From positions 124,001 to 188,000 of the forward strand of contig NZ_CP072549.1 of NCBI RefSeq assembly GCF_019343495.1: DNA of 64,000 bases, written 5' to 3'. Below are positions 55,714 to 63,830 of this stretch, piece by piece (positions within the stretch are counted from its first letter, which is position 1; each line of letters begins with the position of its first letter). The position numbers and the translations under genes were made by a program. Below the pieces are notes generated by a model, which was given only the letters and a program-made list of their open reading frames with translations, made no database searches and was not told the origin of the DNA. This DNA comes from Acinetobacter lwoffii. GTDB lineage: Bacteria; Pseudomonadota; Gammaproteobacteria; Pseudomonadales; Moraxellaceae.

Positions 55714-56169
55714 TTAAACGCTCATAATTGCGCTGCTATGGCGTGATTTCCAGTTCGGTAGGATTTTACCTAAATATGCATCCATGCACCAAATTGGGCC
55801 AATGAGGAGGAATTGGAGGTCTTTGAAGAATGAAGGCTTTTTACCTTCCACTTTGTGCCCATAAAATTGGCCAATCCAAGCCAAGACAAACAGAGCAATA
55901 AAGAAACCGGTACCGACTGGTAGAATCCAGATGAGCCAGGCCATTACTAAAGTTAATACAGCCATCGCTACTGCCAAAACAAGATCCAGGCGTGCATAGA
56001 AGATAAAAGCCAAAACCAGTAGCAGGGTAGTCAGCAAAGCGCTGAAATGTGCCAGAATGCCAATAATCGAAAAATAGATGGTTGGTACGCAGACCCAGTG
56101 AATCAGCTTGTTGGTTTTATTTTGATGGCTGTCACTATATTCATCAAACCATTTAGATATTGTTTTCAT
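55714..56169 (-). CDS. Mpo1/DUF962-family membrane protein
   Basis: The 151-aa protein starts MKTISKWFDEYSDSHQNKTN and has about four transmembrane helices (IHWVCVPTIYFSIIGILAHF and others). The H-x-x-x-x-N and later VLAWIGQFYGHKVEGKKPS match the DUF962/Mpo1 family, in which yeast Mpo1 is an Fe-dependent dioxygenase acting on 2-hydroxy fatty acids. Conserved histidines (IHW, GHKVEGKKP) fit. I prefer the ATG at 56169 because GGAGCGAAG lies just upstream. Confidence 0.8.
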   Translation of the reverse strand: MKTISKWFDEYSDSHQNKTNKLIHWVCVPTIYFSIIGILAHFSALLTTLLLVLAFIFYARLDLVLAVAMAVLTLVMAWLIWILPVGTGFFIALFVLAWIGQFYGHKVEGKKPSFFKDLQFLLIGPIWCMDAYLGKILPNWKSRHSSAIMSV

Positions 56170-56360
56170 TCTTCGCTCCATTCCATGAACATGTTTTGCT
56201 TATCTGGAAATATAAAGCAGAATCCGGATATGGTCAAAAGTTAATCATGCAGGTGAAGGGATTTTATTAGGCAGGATGAGCCTACCAAAATTTTCTTGAA
56301 AGAACTTTAAGATAGGGCTGAGCAGGAGCGTTTATATTCTTCTAGAAAATGAGCACAATA

Positions 56361-56387
56361 AAAAAAGCCACATTGCTGTGGCTTTTG
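56361..56387 (-). terminator. Terminator of the RlpA-like gene
   Basis: GCCACA (56367-56372) and TGTGGC (56377-56382) pair around TTGC with A6 on the left, giving a U tract on the minus strand, 24 bp after the stop at 56411. Confidence 0.8.
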
Positions 56388-56410
56388 TTAAATGTGTTGC
56401 AGGTCAAATC

Positions 56411-57025
56411 TTAAGAATTTGGGCCAGCGACACGTTCAATACTGACTTTTGCAGTACCGGCACTGGTAATACCTAACTGTTTCGCAGCACCGTAAGATAA
56501 ATCAACAACACGGTTACCATGGAAAGGACCGCGGTCATTTACTTTAACCACGACGCTCTTGCCGTTATTGCGGTTAGTTACACGAATATAGCAGTTCAAT
56601 GGCAGGCTACGATGAGCAGCAGTCATTGCGTTCATATCAAAGGTTTCACCGCTTGCAGTTTTACGGCCGTGGAATTGACGACCATACCAAGACGCTGTAC
56701 CTGTCTGACTGAATTTACGTACAGTATTAGAAGCCACTGTATTCAGTTTTTCAATCACTGAAGGCTCTTCTGCAGGAAGTTCAATTTTCGCTGCAATGGT
56801 TTCACGGCGAACTTTATCGCCAGAACGCTCAGTGATTGAAAGGCTGTTCAAATTTGTGAAATTTGAATTGAAGCTTTGAGCTTCTTTATTGAGTACTCGC
56901 GTTGCAAGACGCGAATTGTCATTTTCATTGGTGAATGAAGATGACGGAACCATATCTGCCTGTGATTGCGTCAGCGTGACGATCGTGGCAATGGCCATAA
57001 AAGACTTCAAAATTGAAGAATGCAT
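56411..57025 (-). CDS. RlpA-like septal peptidoglycan protein
   Basis: This 204-aa secreted protein begins MHSSILKSFMAIATIVTLTQ, with a signal peptide, and has the RlpA double-psi barrel: TGTASWYGRQFHGRKTASGE, MTAAHRSLPLNC and KVNDRGPFHGNRVVDLSYGA. The D of V-N-D-R-G-P-F matches the catalytic-like region. Unlike classical RlpA there is no lipobox and no C-terminal SPOR domain, so it is probably a free periplasmic protein. AGGAG precedes the ATG at 57025; the frame from 57046 is longer by 7 aa. Confidence 0.87.
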   Translation of the reverse strand: MHSSILKSFMAIATIVTLTQSQADMVPSSSFTNENDNSRLATRVLNKEAQSFNSNFTNLNSLSITERSGDKVRRETIAAKIELPAEEPSVIEKLNTVASNTVRKFSQTGTASWYGRQFHGRKTASGETFDMNAMTAAHRSLPLNCYIRVTNRNNGKSVVVKVNDRGPFHGNRVVDLSYGAAKQLGITSAGTAKVSIERVAGPNS

Positions 57026-57313
57026 CGAATCAACTCCTAACAGCATATCTATTGGTTGTTCATAAATGGCTGAAAAACCATATAAACATGCCTGATATTT
57101 AACTTATGCAACTACATTTAACGAAATGGATAATATTCATGCCGACAATACCCTGTCTAGTGTTTAATTAAAATAGTTAAAAAAAGAACGCAAAATAAAC
57201 AATGATTGATTAAAAAATAATCAATATTGTAACATGATATTAAAATTGCTTAAAATACGTACAAATTAACCTATAAAAATGTTGACTTTCATAATTTATA
57301 TTAATTTTCAGTG

Positions 57314-58315
57314 TTAACGGCTGGTAATTTCGGTACCTAATAGCCACAAAGCAGTAGCATACATACGGCTACGATTATAAGTGGTAATCACTTGAAAATT
57401 TGGATAAGTGATGTAGTAAATCGAGCCATAATTCTCTTGTAATTGAATTACATTGACCAGATCCAGATCGTCAATTTTTACGATTGGATTCATTGGGCTG
57501 ATGCCTTGCGTTTTTAACACACCATAAGGTATAGGTTGAGTCAGATCTTTGGCAATCACGGCATCGGGATTTGAACCGGTATAACGTGCCGGAAAGGCAA
57601 TGGGCTGATTACGCTGCCAGCCGTGCTGTGCCAGATAGTTGGCAATCGAACCAATCGCATCTACCGCTGAGTTACGCAGGTCAATATGACCATTGCCATC
57701 GTAGTCCACGCCGAATTTTGGAATGTTGCTCGGCATAAACTGCGGATAGCCAACAGCGCCGGCATACGAACCCACCACAGAAGAGGTGGCAACACCATCT
57801 CTATACGACCAGGCAATTAAAGCAGCCAGTTCATCCTGAAAATACTGGGCACGACGTTCATAGCCAAACCCTAAGGTTGCTAGGGCATCACGAGTGACAA
57901 AAGAGCCCTTGTTGCTACCAAAACCGGTTTCTACACCTAAAATGCCCAGAATGATCGCCTGTGGTACACCAAACTGCTGTTCAGCACGGTTAAGCGTTTC
58001 TGCATATTGCTGTTTAAAACGTACGCCGCGCTGAATGGTAGATTCAGCTAAGAAGTTAGTTTTATACGAATACCAAGGCTTACTTTCACCTGGGCGATTC
58101 ATGATATTGATAATATTAGGCAAATTACGCGTCCCGCTCATGGCGGAATCTACTTGCTGGGCACTCAGTCCATAGCTCTGCATGGCGTTCTGCTTAAAAG
58201 CGGCATAAGAAGGGTGATATTGGAAATCGTTGGCCAGACTCAAACTGCTGAGACCAAATGCGGTAAGTGCGATTGAAAGCTGCTTAAACTTTTTATAAAA
58301 ATCCGATTTCAACAT
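57314..58315 (-). CDS. mltB: Lytic murein transglycosylase B (MltB-like)
   Basis: The 333-aa protein has an N-terminal signal (KKFKQLSIALTAFGLSSLSL) with no lipobox cysteine, so it resembles a soluble form. The transglycosylase domain has the catalytic E129 in ILGVETGFGSNKGSF, followed by YAGAVGYPQFMPSNIPKFG and VDYDGNGHIDLRNSAVDAIG. It cleaves glycan strands to 1,6-anhydro ends. The membrane-bound or soluble distinction is inferred from the signal. The gap on its downstream side (57026-57313) holds no gene. Confidence 0.92.
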   Translation of the reverse strand: MLKSDFYKKFKQLSIALTAFGLSSLSLANDFQYHPSYAAFKQNAMQSYGLSAQQVDSAMSGTRNLPNIINIMNRPGESKPWYSYKTNFLAESTIQRGVRFKQQYAETLNRAEQQFGVPQAIILGILGVETGFGSNKGSFVTRDALATLGFGYERRAQYFQDELAALIAWSYRDGVATSSVVGSYAGAVGYPQFMPSNIPKFGVDYDGNGHIDLRNSAVDAIGSIANYLAQHGWQRNQPIAFPARYTGSNPDAVIAKDLTQPIPYGVLKTQGISPMNPIVKIDDLDLVNVIQLQENYGSIYYITYPNFQVITTYNRSRMYATALWLLGTEITSR

Positions 58316-58621
58316 CTTGCTACGATTTCCAGTTTTTTTGATGAGTTGCTGGCGATGTCATTTGAATCATGCCATGAAAAAGATTGATAAATTTTTTCAA
58401 TCGTGGGGCTCTTAAAGTGCCAGATTAAAGATAACATTCGGATGAATAAGAGACCTAGCCGCTTATACAAAAATAGCGATGGATTGGCTATTTTTACGGC
58501 AGTCTGTCTTATAGAGCCGCTTATCTGTAACAAGCTATTTCACTGATCATAAAAAAGCCTGACCGAAGTCAGGCTAATTCCTCAAGATTTGTAGAAAATC
58601 TTGAAACCATGCTATCCAAAA
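58316..58621. other. Intergenic region upstream of mltB
   Basis: I see no gene. A 74-codon minus-strand frame overlapping the mltB start is a likely shadow. It contains the mltB promoter region and the terminator of the following unknown gene. Confidence 0.5.
58551..58575 (-). terminator. Terminator of the unknown gene at 58622-59275
   Basis: AGCCTGAC (58556-58563) and GTCAGGCT (58568-58575) with loop CGAA; on the minus strand U6 follows. Confidence 0.85.
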
Positions 58622-59275
58622 CTATTCTGTATAGAACAAAGTGTCGTGATATTCGGCCATGGCGCGCAGCTCATCTTTATTCAAATTCAGAATAATTTTA
58701 TCTGCTGCCATATTGATGGCCTTGATCACTGCAGATGCGCCAATATCTGCTGCCTTGCGTTTGATCATGCCAAGATCTAGGGTTTTATTAAAGTCGACCA
58801 TAAAATGTCGTACTGTCGCTTCACCAAATTGCTTGTACAGGTTACTGAACGCTTGTTTATCGATACTCTGACCGGCTTTAAGCTCCGCATAATGATGTTT
58901 TAAATTTGTCACCAGATTGGCATCCAGTGACTCACCAATGCGGAAATTTCCTTCAGGATCTTTAAACAGACTGCGCTCAGAGAATGCAATCGACTCTCTG
59001 ACCACATCGTTCGGCGCTTTACTCAATAACTGCTTCAGCAAAACCGCAACAGTCGACTTGATATAGCCAGCCAGTTTTTCCGCAGTATCGCGTTTATCAC
59101 TGGCAGGGAAGCGACGCACCAGCTCGGTGAGAATCGCATCAATAATTTCATCATTAATCATCAATGCGGTTTTATCACGTAATGGGTAAAGCGGCTCACT
59201 TGAATTTTTGTTTTTTTGTGCAGTCTGAATTGTATTTAAAAGCTCTGCAGAAGGAATAAACCCAAAAAATGGCAT
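58622..59275 (-). CDS. Conserved-looking protein of unknown function
   Basis: This 217-aa protein begins MPFFGFIPSAELLNTIQTAQ, has no signal peptide, and is rich in charged helices (INDEIIDAILTELVRRFPAS, KHHYAELKAGQSIDKQAFSN). I do not recognise its family. It is 19 bp downstream of queF on the same strand, so it is probably part of the transcript of the exporter and queF genes. Confidence 0.7.
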   Translation of the reverse strand: MPFFGFIPSAELLNTIQTAQKNKNSSEPLYPLRDKTALMINDEIIDAILTELVRRFPASDKRDTAEKLAGYIKSTVAVLLKQLLSKAPNDVVRESIAFSERSLFKDPEGNFRIGESLDANLVTNLKHHYAELKAGQSIDKQAFSNLYKQFGEATVRHFMVDFNKTLDLGMIKRKAADIGASAVIKAINMAADKIILNLNKDELRAMAEYHDTLFYTE

Positions 59276-59294
59276 TGTTCAACCTCAATGTTTT

Positions 59295-60110
59295 TTATTG
59301 TCGCGCTAAACGAATAGGGCGAGGCATCCATGTTAAATCCGATACACGGCAAGGGTTGATATCCAATCCACCACGGCGTGTATAGGTTGCGTAGACCATC
59401 AGCTTTTCCGGTTTCAGTTGCTGCCAGATATCGGCAAACATCTGCTCCACACATTGTTCGTGGAACCCATTATGCTGACGGTAGGAAATAATATAAGCTA
59501 AAATACTCTTATAACAAGGTTTTTTACCTTGATAACGTATAAAAACTGTTCCCCAGTCCGGCTGGCCAGTGACTGGGCAGTTACTTCTAAGTAAATGTGA
59601 ATACAGCTGGATTTCACCTTCTGCTGCATCATCCGAATCCAAAGCCAATAAACTGGCATCTGGATGATTTTCTAGGCGCTCAGGTGTCAGCTCATCAATA
59701 CAGATGCCTTCAGGCTTGCTGATCTCTAACTCATCAACCTGAAACAGTTGCAGTTTAACTTTAGCTTCAGCCGCAGTAGATAAATCTTTTTCTGCGGTCG
59801 CGATAAAGGCCTCTTTAGATGCAAACTTGGCAAAATTCAGGCTATTGAAATACAGCTTCAAAGATTTAGATTCGATCAGATTCGGCGAAGACGCTGGCAA
59901 GCTAATGCGGCCGATAGACACTTGCGGCACACCGGCTGAATTTAACCAGGAAATTTCAAAAACATGCCACCAGTCTGCACCTTGCTGAATCGCTTCGACA
60001 TGTGCGTATTGTTCACGGGCAGGCGCGCGCGAAATCGGAAACAGAACATCAGGCTGATATTCTGTCGGATAATTGGTGTCTTTACCAAGGAGAGATTGTT
60101 CTACACTCAT
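59295..60110 (-). CDS. queF: preQ0 reductase QueF (type II, two-domain)
   Basis: The 271-aa NADPH-dependent enzyme reduces the nitrile of preQ0 to preQ1. The catalytic cysteine is in HLLRSNCPVTGQPDWG, substrate contacts are in SLKLYFNSLNFAKF, and FHEQCVEQMFADI follows. The long form with two T-fold domains is the E. coli type. It completes preQ1 synthesis with QueE and QueC, which lie about 37 kb away. Its start overlaps the upstream permease stop by one base. Confidence 0.94.
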   Translation of the reverse strand: MSVEQSLLGKDTNYPTEYQPDVLFPISRAPAREQYAHVEAIQQGADWWHVFEISWLNSAGVPQVSIGRISLPASSPNLIESKSLKLYFNSLNFAKFASKEAFIATAEKDLSTAAEAKVKLQLFQVDELEISKPEGICIDELTPERLENHPDASLLALDSDDAAEGEIQLYSHLLRSNCPVTGQPDWGTVFIRYQGKKPCYKSILAYIISYRQHNGFHEQCVEQMFADIWQQLKPEKLMVYATYTRRGGLDINPCRVSDLTWMPRPIRLARQ

Positions 60111-60883
60111 TATTCACGCATTCCTGAACCACGGGAGAGTAAATGATAGGCCACTGCATACAGCACGGCACAACATAAGGTAATTACTGTCAGTGAAATG
60201 GCGACATTGACATCGCTATGTCCTAAAATGCCATAGCGGAAAGCATTGACCATATACACGACAGGATTAATTAAAGATAGATTTTGCCAGAACGGACTTA
60301 AGCTCGAAATAGCATAAAACACACCACCTAAATAGGTCAGTGGCGTTAACACAAAAGTCGGGATAATCGAGATATCATCGAAAGATTTGGCATAGACGGC
60401 ATTGATAAAACCACCCAAGGAAAACAGCAGGGAAGTAATCAAGACTGTATATATAGTCACAAACCAGTTGGTGATGTATAAATCGGCAAAAAATAAGCTC
60501 ACTGCACTGACAATGATTGCCACCAGTATCCCACGAATCACACCGCCCAATACATGACCCCATAAAATGGCATGCATCGGTACCGGACTCATGATCAGTT
60601 CTTCAATACTTTTCTGGAATTTTGAGCTGAAGAAACTAGACGAGACGTTGGCATAGCTGTTGGTGATCACGGCCATCATAATCAGACCGGGCACAATGAA
60701 CTCCATATAACTATAGCCGCCCATTTCTCCAATGCGTGAACCGACCAGATTACCGAAGATCACAAAGTACAGGCTCATGGTGATTGCAGGTGGCAACAGG
60801 GTCTGTGGCCAGATGCGCATAAAGCGACGCACTTCTTTATAGATAATGGTATATAAAGCTACGCTGAGTTGATTAATGTTCAT
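60110..60883 (-). CDS. ABC-2 type permease (YadH-like)
   Basis: The 257-aa permease has about six membrane helices and the ABC-2 motif region MSPVPMHAILWGHVLGGVIR, then PLTYLGGVFYAISSLSPFWQ. It pairs with the adjacent ATPase in an export-type ABC transporter like E. coli YadG/YadH, whose substrate is unknown. It overlaps the ATPase stop by 4 bp and the queF start by 1 bp, so all three are translationally coupled. Confidence 0.88.
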   Translation of the reverse strand: MNINQLSVALYTIIYKEVRRFMRIWPQTLLPPAITMSLYFVIFGNLVGSRIGEMGGYSYMEFIVPGLIMMAVITNSYANVSSSFFSSKFQKSIEELIMSPVPMHAILWGHVLGGVIRGILVAIIVSAVSLFFADLYITNWFVTIYTVLITSLLFSLGGFINAVYAKSFDDISIIPTFVLTPLTYLGGVFYAISSLSPFWQNLSLINPVVYMVNAFRYGILGHSDVNVAISLTVITLCCAVLYAVAYHLLSRGSGMRE

Positions 60884-61815
60884 TGCGCAGCTCCATCCAG
60901 ATTTTTCTCGACCATTTTCACAAAAAGTTCTTCCAGACGATTGGATTTATTGCGCATACTGCGTACCTGAATATTCTGTGATTCCAGCAACTGGAACAGA
61001 TCATTCATGGTATGTGCCTTATCCATGGTAATTTCTAAGGTCATCGGATCGATCAGGTTAAATCGCACGCCGATGATATCCAGATGCAAAGGTTCAATCG
61101 GTTCGGCCAGATCAAAAATAAACGATTCTTCATTGAGCTGACTCAGGAAGCTTTTCATGGTGGTGTCTTCTTTAATCACACCGCGATCGATAATCGCAAT
61201 ACGGCGACACAGCATTTCTGCTTCTTCTAGATAATGTGTGGTCAGAATGATGGAAGTGCCTTTTTCATTCATCTCGTTCAAAAATTCCCACATCGAACGA
61301 CGCAACTCGATATCAACACCAGCCGTCGGTTCATCCAGAATCAGCAGTTTCGGTTCATGCATCATGGCACGCGCGATCATCAGGCGACGTTTCATTCCGC
61401 CGGATAACATGCGGGCCTGAGTAGAGCGCTTTTCCCATAAACCCAGTTTGGTCAGATAAAGCTCCGCCCGTTCCTGTGCAATTTTTTTAGGAATGCCATA
61501 ATAGCCTGCCTGAGTTACCAAAATATCAAAGGTTTTCTCAAACTGGGCAAAGTTGAATTCCTGAGGCACCACACCTAGGCACTGTTTGGCCTGAGAAGGG
61601 TGGGTATCCAGATTATGACCAAAAATTTCGACTGTACCGGAGGTTTTTTTTGTTAATGAGCTGATAATACCGATGGTAGTAGATTTTCCTGCGCCATTAG
61701 GCCCCAATAGCGCATAAAATTCACCTTCTGGTACATTTAAGTTAATCCCTTTCAATGCCTGAAAGCCATTGCGATAGGTCTTTGACACATCCCTTAAGAT
61801 CAGTGCATCAGTCAT
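60880..61815 (-). CDS. ABC transporter ATPase (YadG-like)
   Basis: The 311-aa ATPase begins MTDALILRDVSKTYRNGFQA. Walker A is LLGPNGAGKSTTIGIIS, the signature is MLSGGMKRRLMIARAM, and Walker B is LLILDEPTAGVD, then THYLEEAEMLCRR. The C-terminal part resembles DrrA-like proteins. I prefer the ATG at 61815; the longer frame from 61863 adds 16 residues. It drives export through the partner permease. Confidence 0.9.
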   Translation of the reverse strand: MTDALILRDVSKTYRNGFQALKGINLNVPEGEFYALLGPNGAGKSTTIGIISSLTKKTSGTVEIFGHNLDTHPSQAKQCLGVVPQEFNFAQFEKTFDILVTQAGYYGIPKKIAQERAELYLTKLGLWEKRSTQARMLSGGMKRRLMIARAMMHEPKLLILDEPTAGVDIELRRSMWEFLNEMNEKGTSIILTTHYLEEAEMLCRRIAIIDRGVIKEDTTMKSFLSQLNEESFIFDLAEPIEPLHLDIIGVRFNLIDPMTLEITMDKAHTMNDLFQLLESQNIQVRSMRNKSNRLEELFVKMVEKNLDGAAQ

Positions 61816-61957
61816 GAATATCTCAAATGGTGAAAAGTTGAGATATTGTGAGTGATCTCGCAAAATAAGCCAAGTGATTCACATGCAATTCTGTGTTGCT
61901 GTTTTGGAACATTGTATAAAGCTTAAGCATAAAAATGATGAAGTTAGAGATAGTTGC

Positions 61958-61985
61958 TTTACCTTATGCTTTTTTTTGTTATGAT
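61958..61985 (+). promoter_or_regulatory. tRNA-Arg promoter
   Basis: TTTACC (61958-61963), 16 bp, TATGAT (61980-61985), followed by a GC-rich discriminator (GTGCGCG), typical of stable-RNA promoters under stringent control. Confidence 0.6.
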
Positions 61986-62005
61986 GTGCGCGATCCAAAA
62001 AAGAT

Positions 62006-62081
62006 GCGCTCATAGCTCAACTGGATAGAGTACAGGTCTCCGAAGCCTGTGGCGTGGGTTCGAGTCCCGCTGAGCGCACCA
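62006..62081 (+). tRNA. tRNA-Arg (anticodon CCG)
   Basis: The 76-nt gene includes an encoded CCA. Acceptor stem GCGCTCA/TGAGCGC, discriminator A, D-arm with TAGCTCAACTGGATAGAGTA, anticodon loop CTCCGAA with CCG at 62040-62042, and T-arm GTGGGTTCGAGTCCCGC. The integrase gene starts 163 bp downstream, so the 3' half is a probable attachment site of the integrated element. Confidence 0.96.
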
Positions 62082-62090
62082 TTTCTTTGT
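62060..62090 (+). other. Probable attL region of an integrated element at tRNA-Arg
   Basis: Tyrosine integrases of the DUF4102/P4 type commonly insert in the 3' end of a tRNA, and the integrase gene lies directly downstream. A duplicate of the tRNA 3' end is expected at the far side of the element, which is outside the window, so the exact core was not determined. Confidence 0.5.
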
Positions 62091-62188
62091 TTTACCTCAT
62101 CCGATCAAATACGAAAATCATTAAAAATAAACAACTTATGTATTTCTGTTATCCGATACTGTCCGAGCATGTTTTAGGTTATTTAAGT

Positions 62189-62212
62189 TTTTTGCGGTAA
62201 TTTTTGCGGTAA
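62189..62212 (+). repeat. Two tandem 12-bp repeats upstream of the integrase
   Basis: TTTTTGCGGTAA occurs twice in exact tandem (62189-62200 and 62201-62212). A related inverted copy, TTACCGTAA, lies at 62234-62242 just before the integrase ATG. They could be integrase or Xis arm sites or autorepressor sites. Confidence 0.6.
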
Positions 62213-62244
62213 TTTCAAAATTATTGCAAAGGCTTACCGTAAAA

Positions 62245-63477
62245 ATGCCAAAAATAATTGTGAATCTGACAGATACACAGATTCGTTCAGCAGTAAATTC
62301 GCATAAAAAGTTATCAACCAAGGTTCAAATTAAACTAGCCGATGGTAAAGGACTATTTTTTATCATTGATAAAAATGGTAACACCTATTGGAGGTGGGAC
62401 TATGCTCGCCCAATTACTAAAAAACGTAATAGCATTTCTTTTGGGACATACCCAGAGGTATCGTTGCTAAATGCAAGAGCAAAAAGAACTGAATGTCGAG
62501 AATTACTCGCCCAAAATATAGATCCAGCGGTTGTGAAGAAAAATGAAGAAGAAGCTAAATCAGGCAAAAATACTTTCGCTTTAATCGCGGATGAATATAG
62601 AAAGACAGAGGAGTTAGAACTTAGTACTCAACGAAGGAATCAATTTGTTTGGGGTAAGTTGTATGCTGCAATTGGGGATTATCCAATAGACAGTATTACA
62701 CCATCGCAAATTTTAGAAGTTTGTCGTATTTACGAAAGGCAGGGTAAGACAGATTCAGCAAAGCGCATGAGAAGCAAAGCATCCCAAGTCTTTCGTTATG
62801 CGATTGCTTTAGGGTTATGTCAATTTAATGTGGCAGACCAAATTAGTGGGATCTTAAAAGTTGGTAAAACCAAGCATAGATCTGCGATCACAGATGAGCA
62901 GAAGCTAGGACAGTTATTGAGTAATATTAATAATAGTGTTGGCCGTGGTGACATTGCGATAGATTATGCTGTAAAAATTTTACCGCATGTTTTTGTACGC
63001 CCAGGAGAATTGAGAGGAGCCAAGTGGGCAGACATTGATTTTGAAAATCGGGTTTGGAAATACACTCCTCCTAAAACGAAGAATCAGACCGCATTACAGC
63101 ATATTGTTCCTCTGTCAGATCAGGTTATCACCTTGTTTAAAGAATTACACCAAATAACAGGTTATACGGAGTATTGCTTTGTATCGATGCGGGATCAGTC
63201 CAAAACTATTAGCGAATCGACGATTAACAAACGATTGAAACAATATGGTTTTGAAAATGGTGAGACGACAGGTCATGGCTTTAGAGCGACTGCGAGAACA
63301 CTCTTGGATGAGGTTCTAAAATTTCCAATTGAGCGGATTGAACAGCAATTGGCTCATCAGGTTCGTGATATGCATGGAAGAGCATACAACCGTACAAAAT
63401 ATTTAGAAGAACGTACGGTGATGATGCAATCATGGTCTGACTATTTAGATCGGTTGATGCATAAGACTATGGATTGA
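62245..63477 (+). CDS. int: Tyrosine-recombinase integrase (P4-like, DUF4102 N-terminus)
   Basis: The 410-aa enzyme has an N-terminal arm-binding domain (KLADGKGLFFIIDKNGNTYW, then SISFGTYPEVSLLNARAKRT), a core-binding domain and a catalytic domain. The catalytic residues are present: R in FVRPGELRG, HxxR in GHGFRATARTLL, H in LAHQVRDM and the nucleophile tyrosine in AYNRTKYLEERT. AAGG precedes the ATG at 62245; the frame from 62224 is longer by 7 aa. It integrates and excises the element at tRNA-Arg and appears intact. Confidence 0.94.
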   Translation: MPKIIVNLTDTQIRSAVNSHKKLSTKVQIKLADGKGLFFIIDKNGNTYWRWDYARPITKKRNSISFGTYPEVSLLNARAKRTECRELLAQNIDPAVVKKNEEEAKSGKNTFALIADEYRKTEELELSTQRRNQFVWGKLYAAIGDYPIDSITPSQILEVCRIYERQGKTDSAKRMRSKASQVFRYAIALGLCQFNVADQISGILKVGKTKHRSAITDEQKLGQLLSNINNSVGRGDIAIDYAVKILPHVFVRPGELRGAKWADIDFENRVWKYTPPKTKNQTALQHIVPLSDQVITLFKELHQITGYTEYCFVSMRDQSKTISESTINKRLKQYGFENGETTGHGFRATARTLLDEVLKFPIERIEQQLAHQVRDMHGRAYNRTKYLEERTVMMQSWSDYLDRLMHKTMD

Positions 63478-63603
63478 TTAGTAAGCTTGCACCTGTGCGA
63501 CAAAAACAACATTCATGCTGCTTATAACCGAGCACAGTATTGGGATGAACAAGTAATGATTATGGAGTGGTATGGGGGGAAGGTGCAGGAATGGATGAAG
63601 TAA
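63478..63603 (+). pseudogene. C-terminal remnant of a second, different integrase
   Basis: Directly after the integrase stop, in the same frame, the sequence reads LHLCDKNNIHAAYNRAQYWD, then EQVMIMEWYGGKVQEWMK and stop (63601-63603). AAYNRAQYWDE matches the catalytic-tyrosine end of P4-like integrases and is clearly diverged from the copy above. It has no start codon or upstream domains. A perfect terminator follows. It looks like the tail of an earlier integrase. Confidence 0.75.
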
Positions 63604-63620
63604 GTCACTCAGTATATGTA

Positions 63621-63650
63621 AAAAAACCACGCCTGATGGCGTGGTTTTTT
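63621..63650 (+). terminator. Terminator after the integrase locus
   Basis: AAAAAACCACGCC, loop TGAT, GGCGTGGTTTTTT is perfect (13-bp arms including A/T runs). Confidence 0.9.
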
Positions 63651-63830
63651 ATACCTAACATTTCTGTATTGCTTAATTATTAGTATATTAATAAATATAT
63701 TTATTGCTTACTTGCTATGTGTGAAAAATGATTTAATTTACTTAAAATATATGTGATAAACCTGTTTTAAAGTATTTTTATAATTTATATTATCAACAAC
63801 TTAGATTGTTGAAATAGTTATATTTATAGT

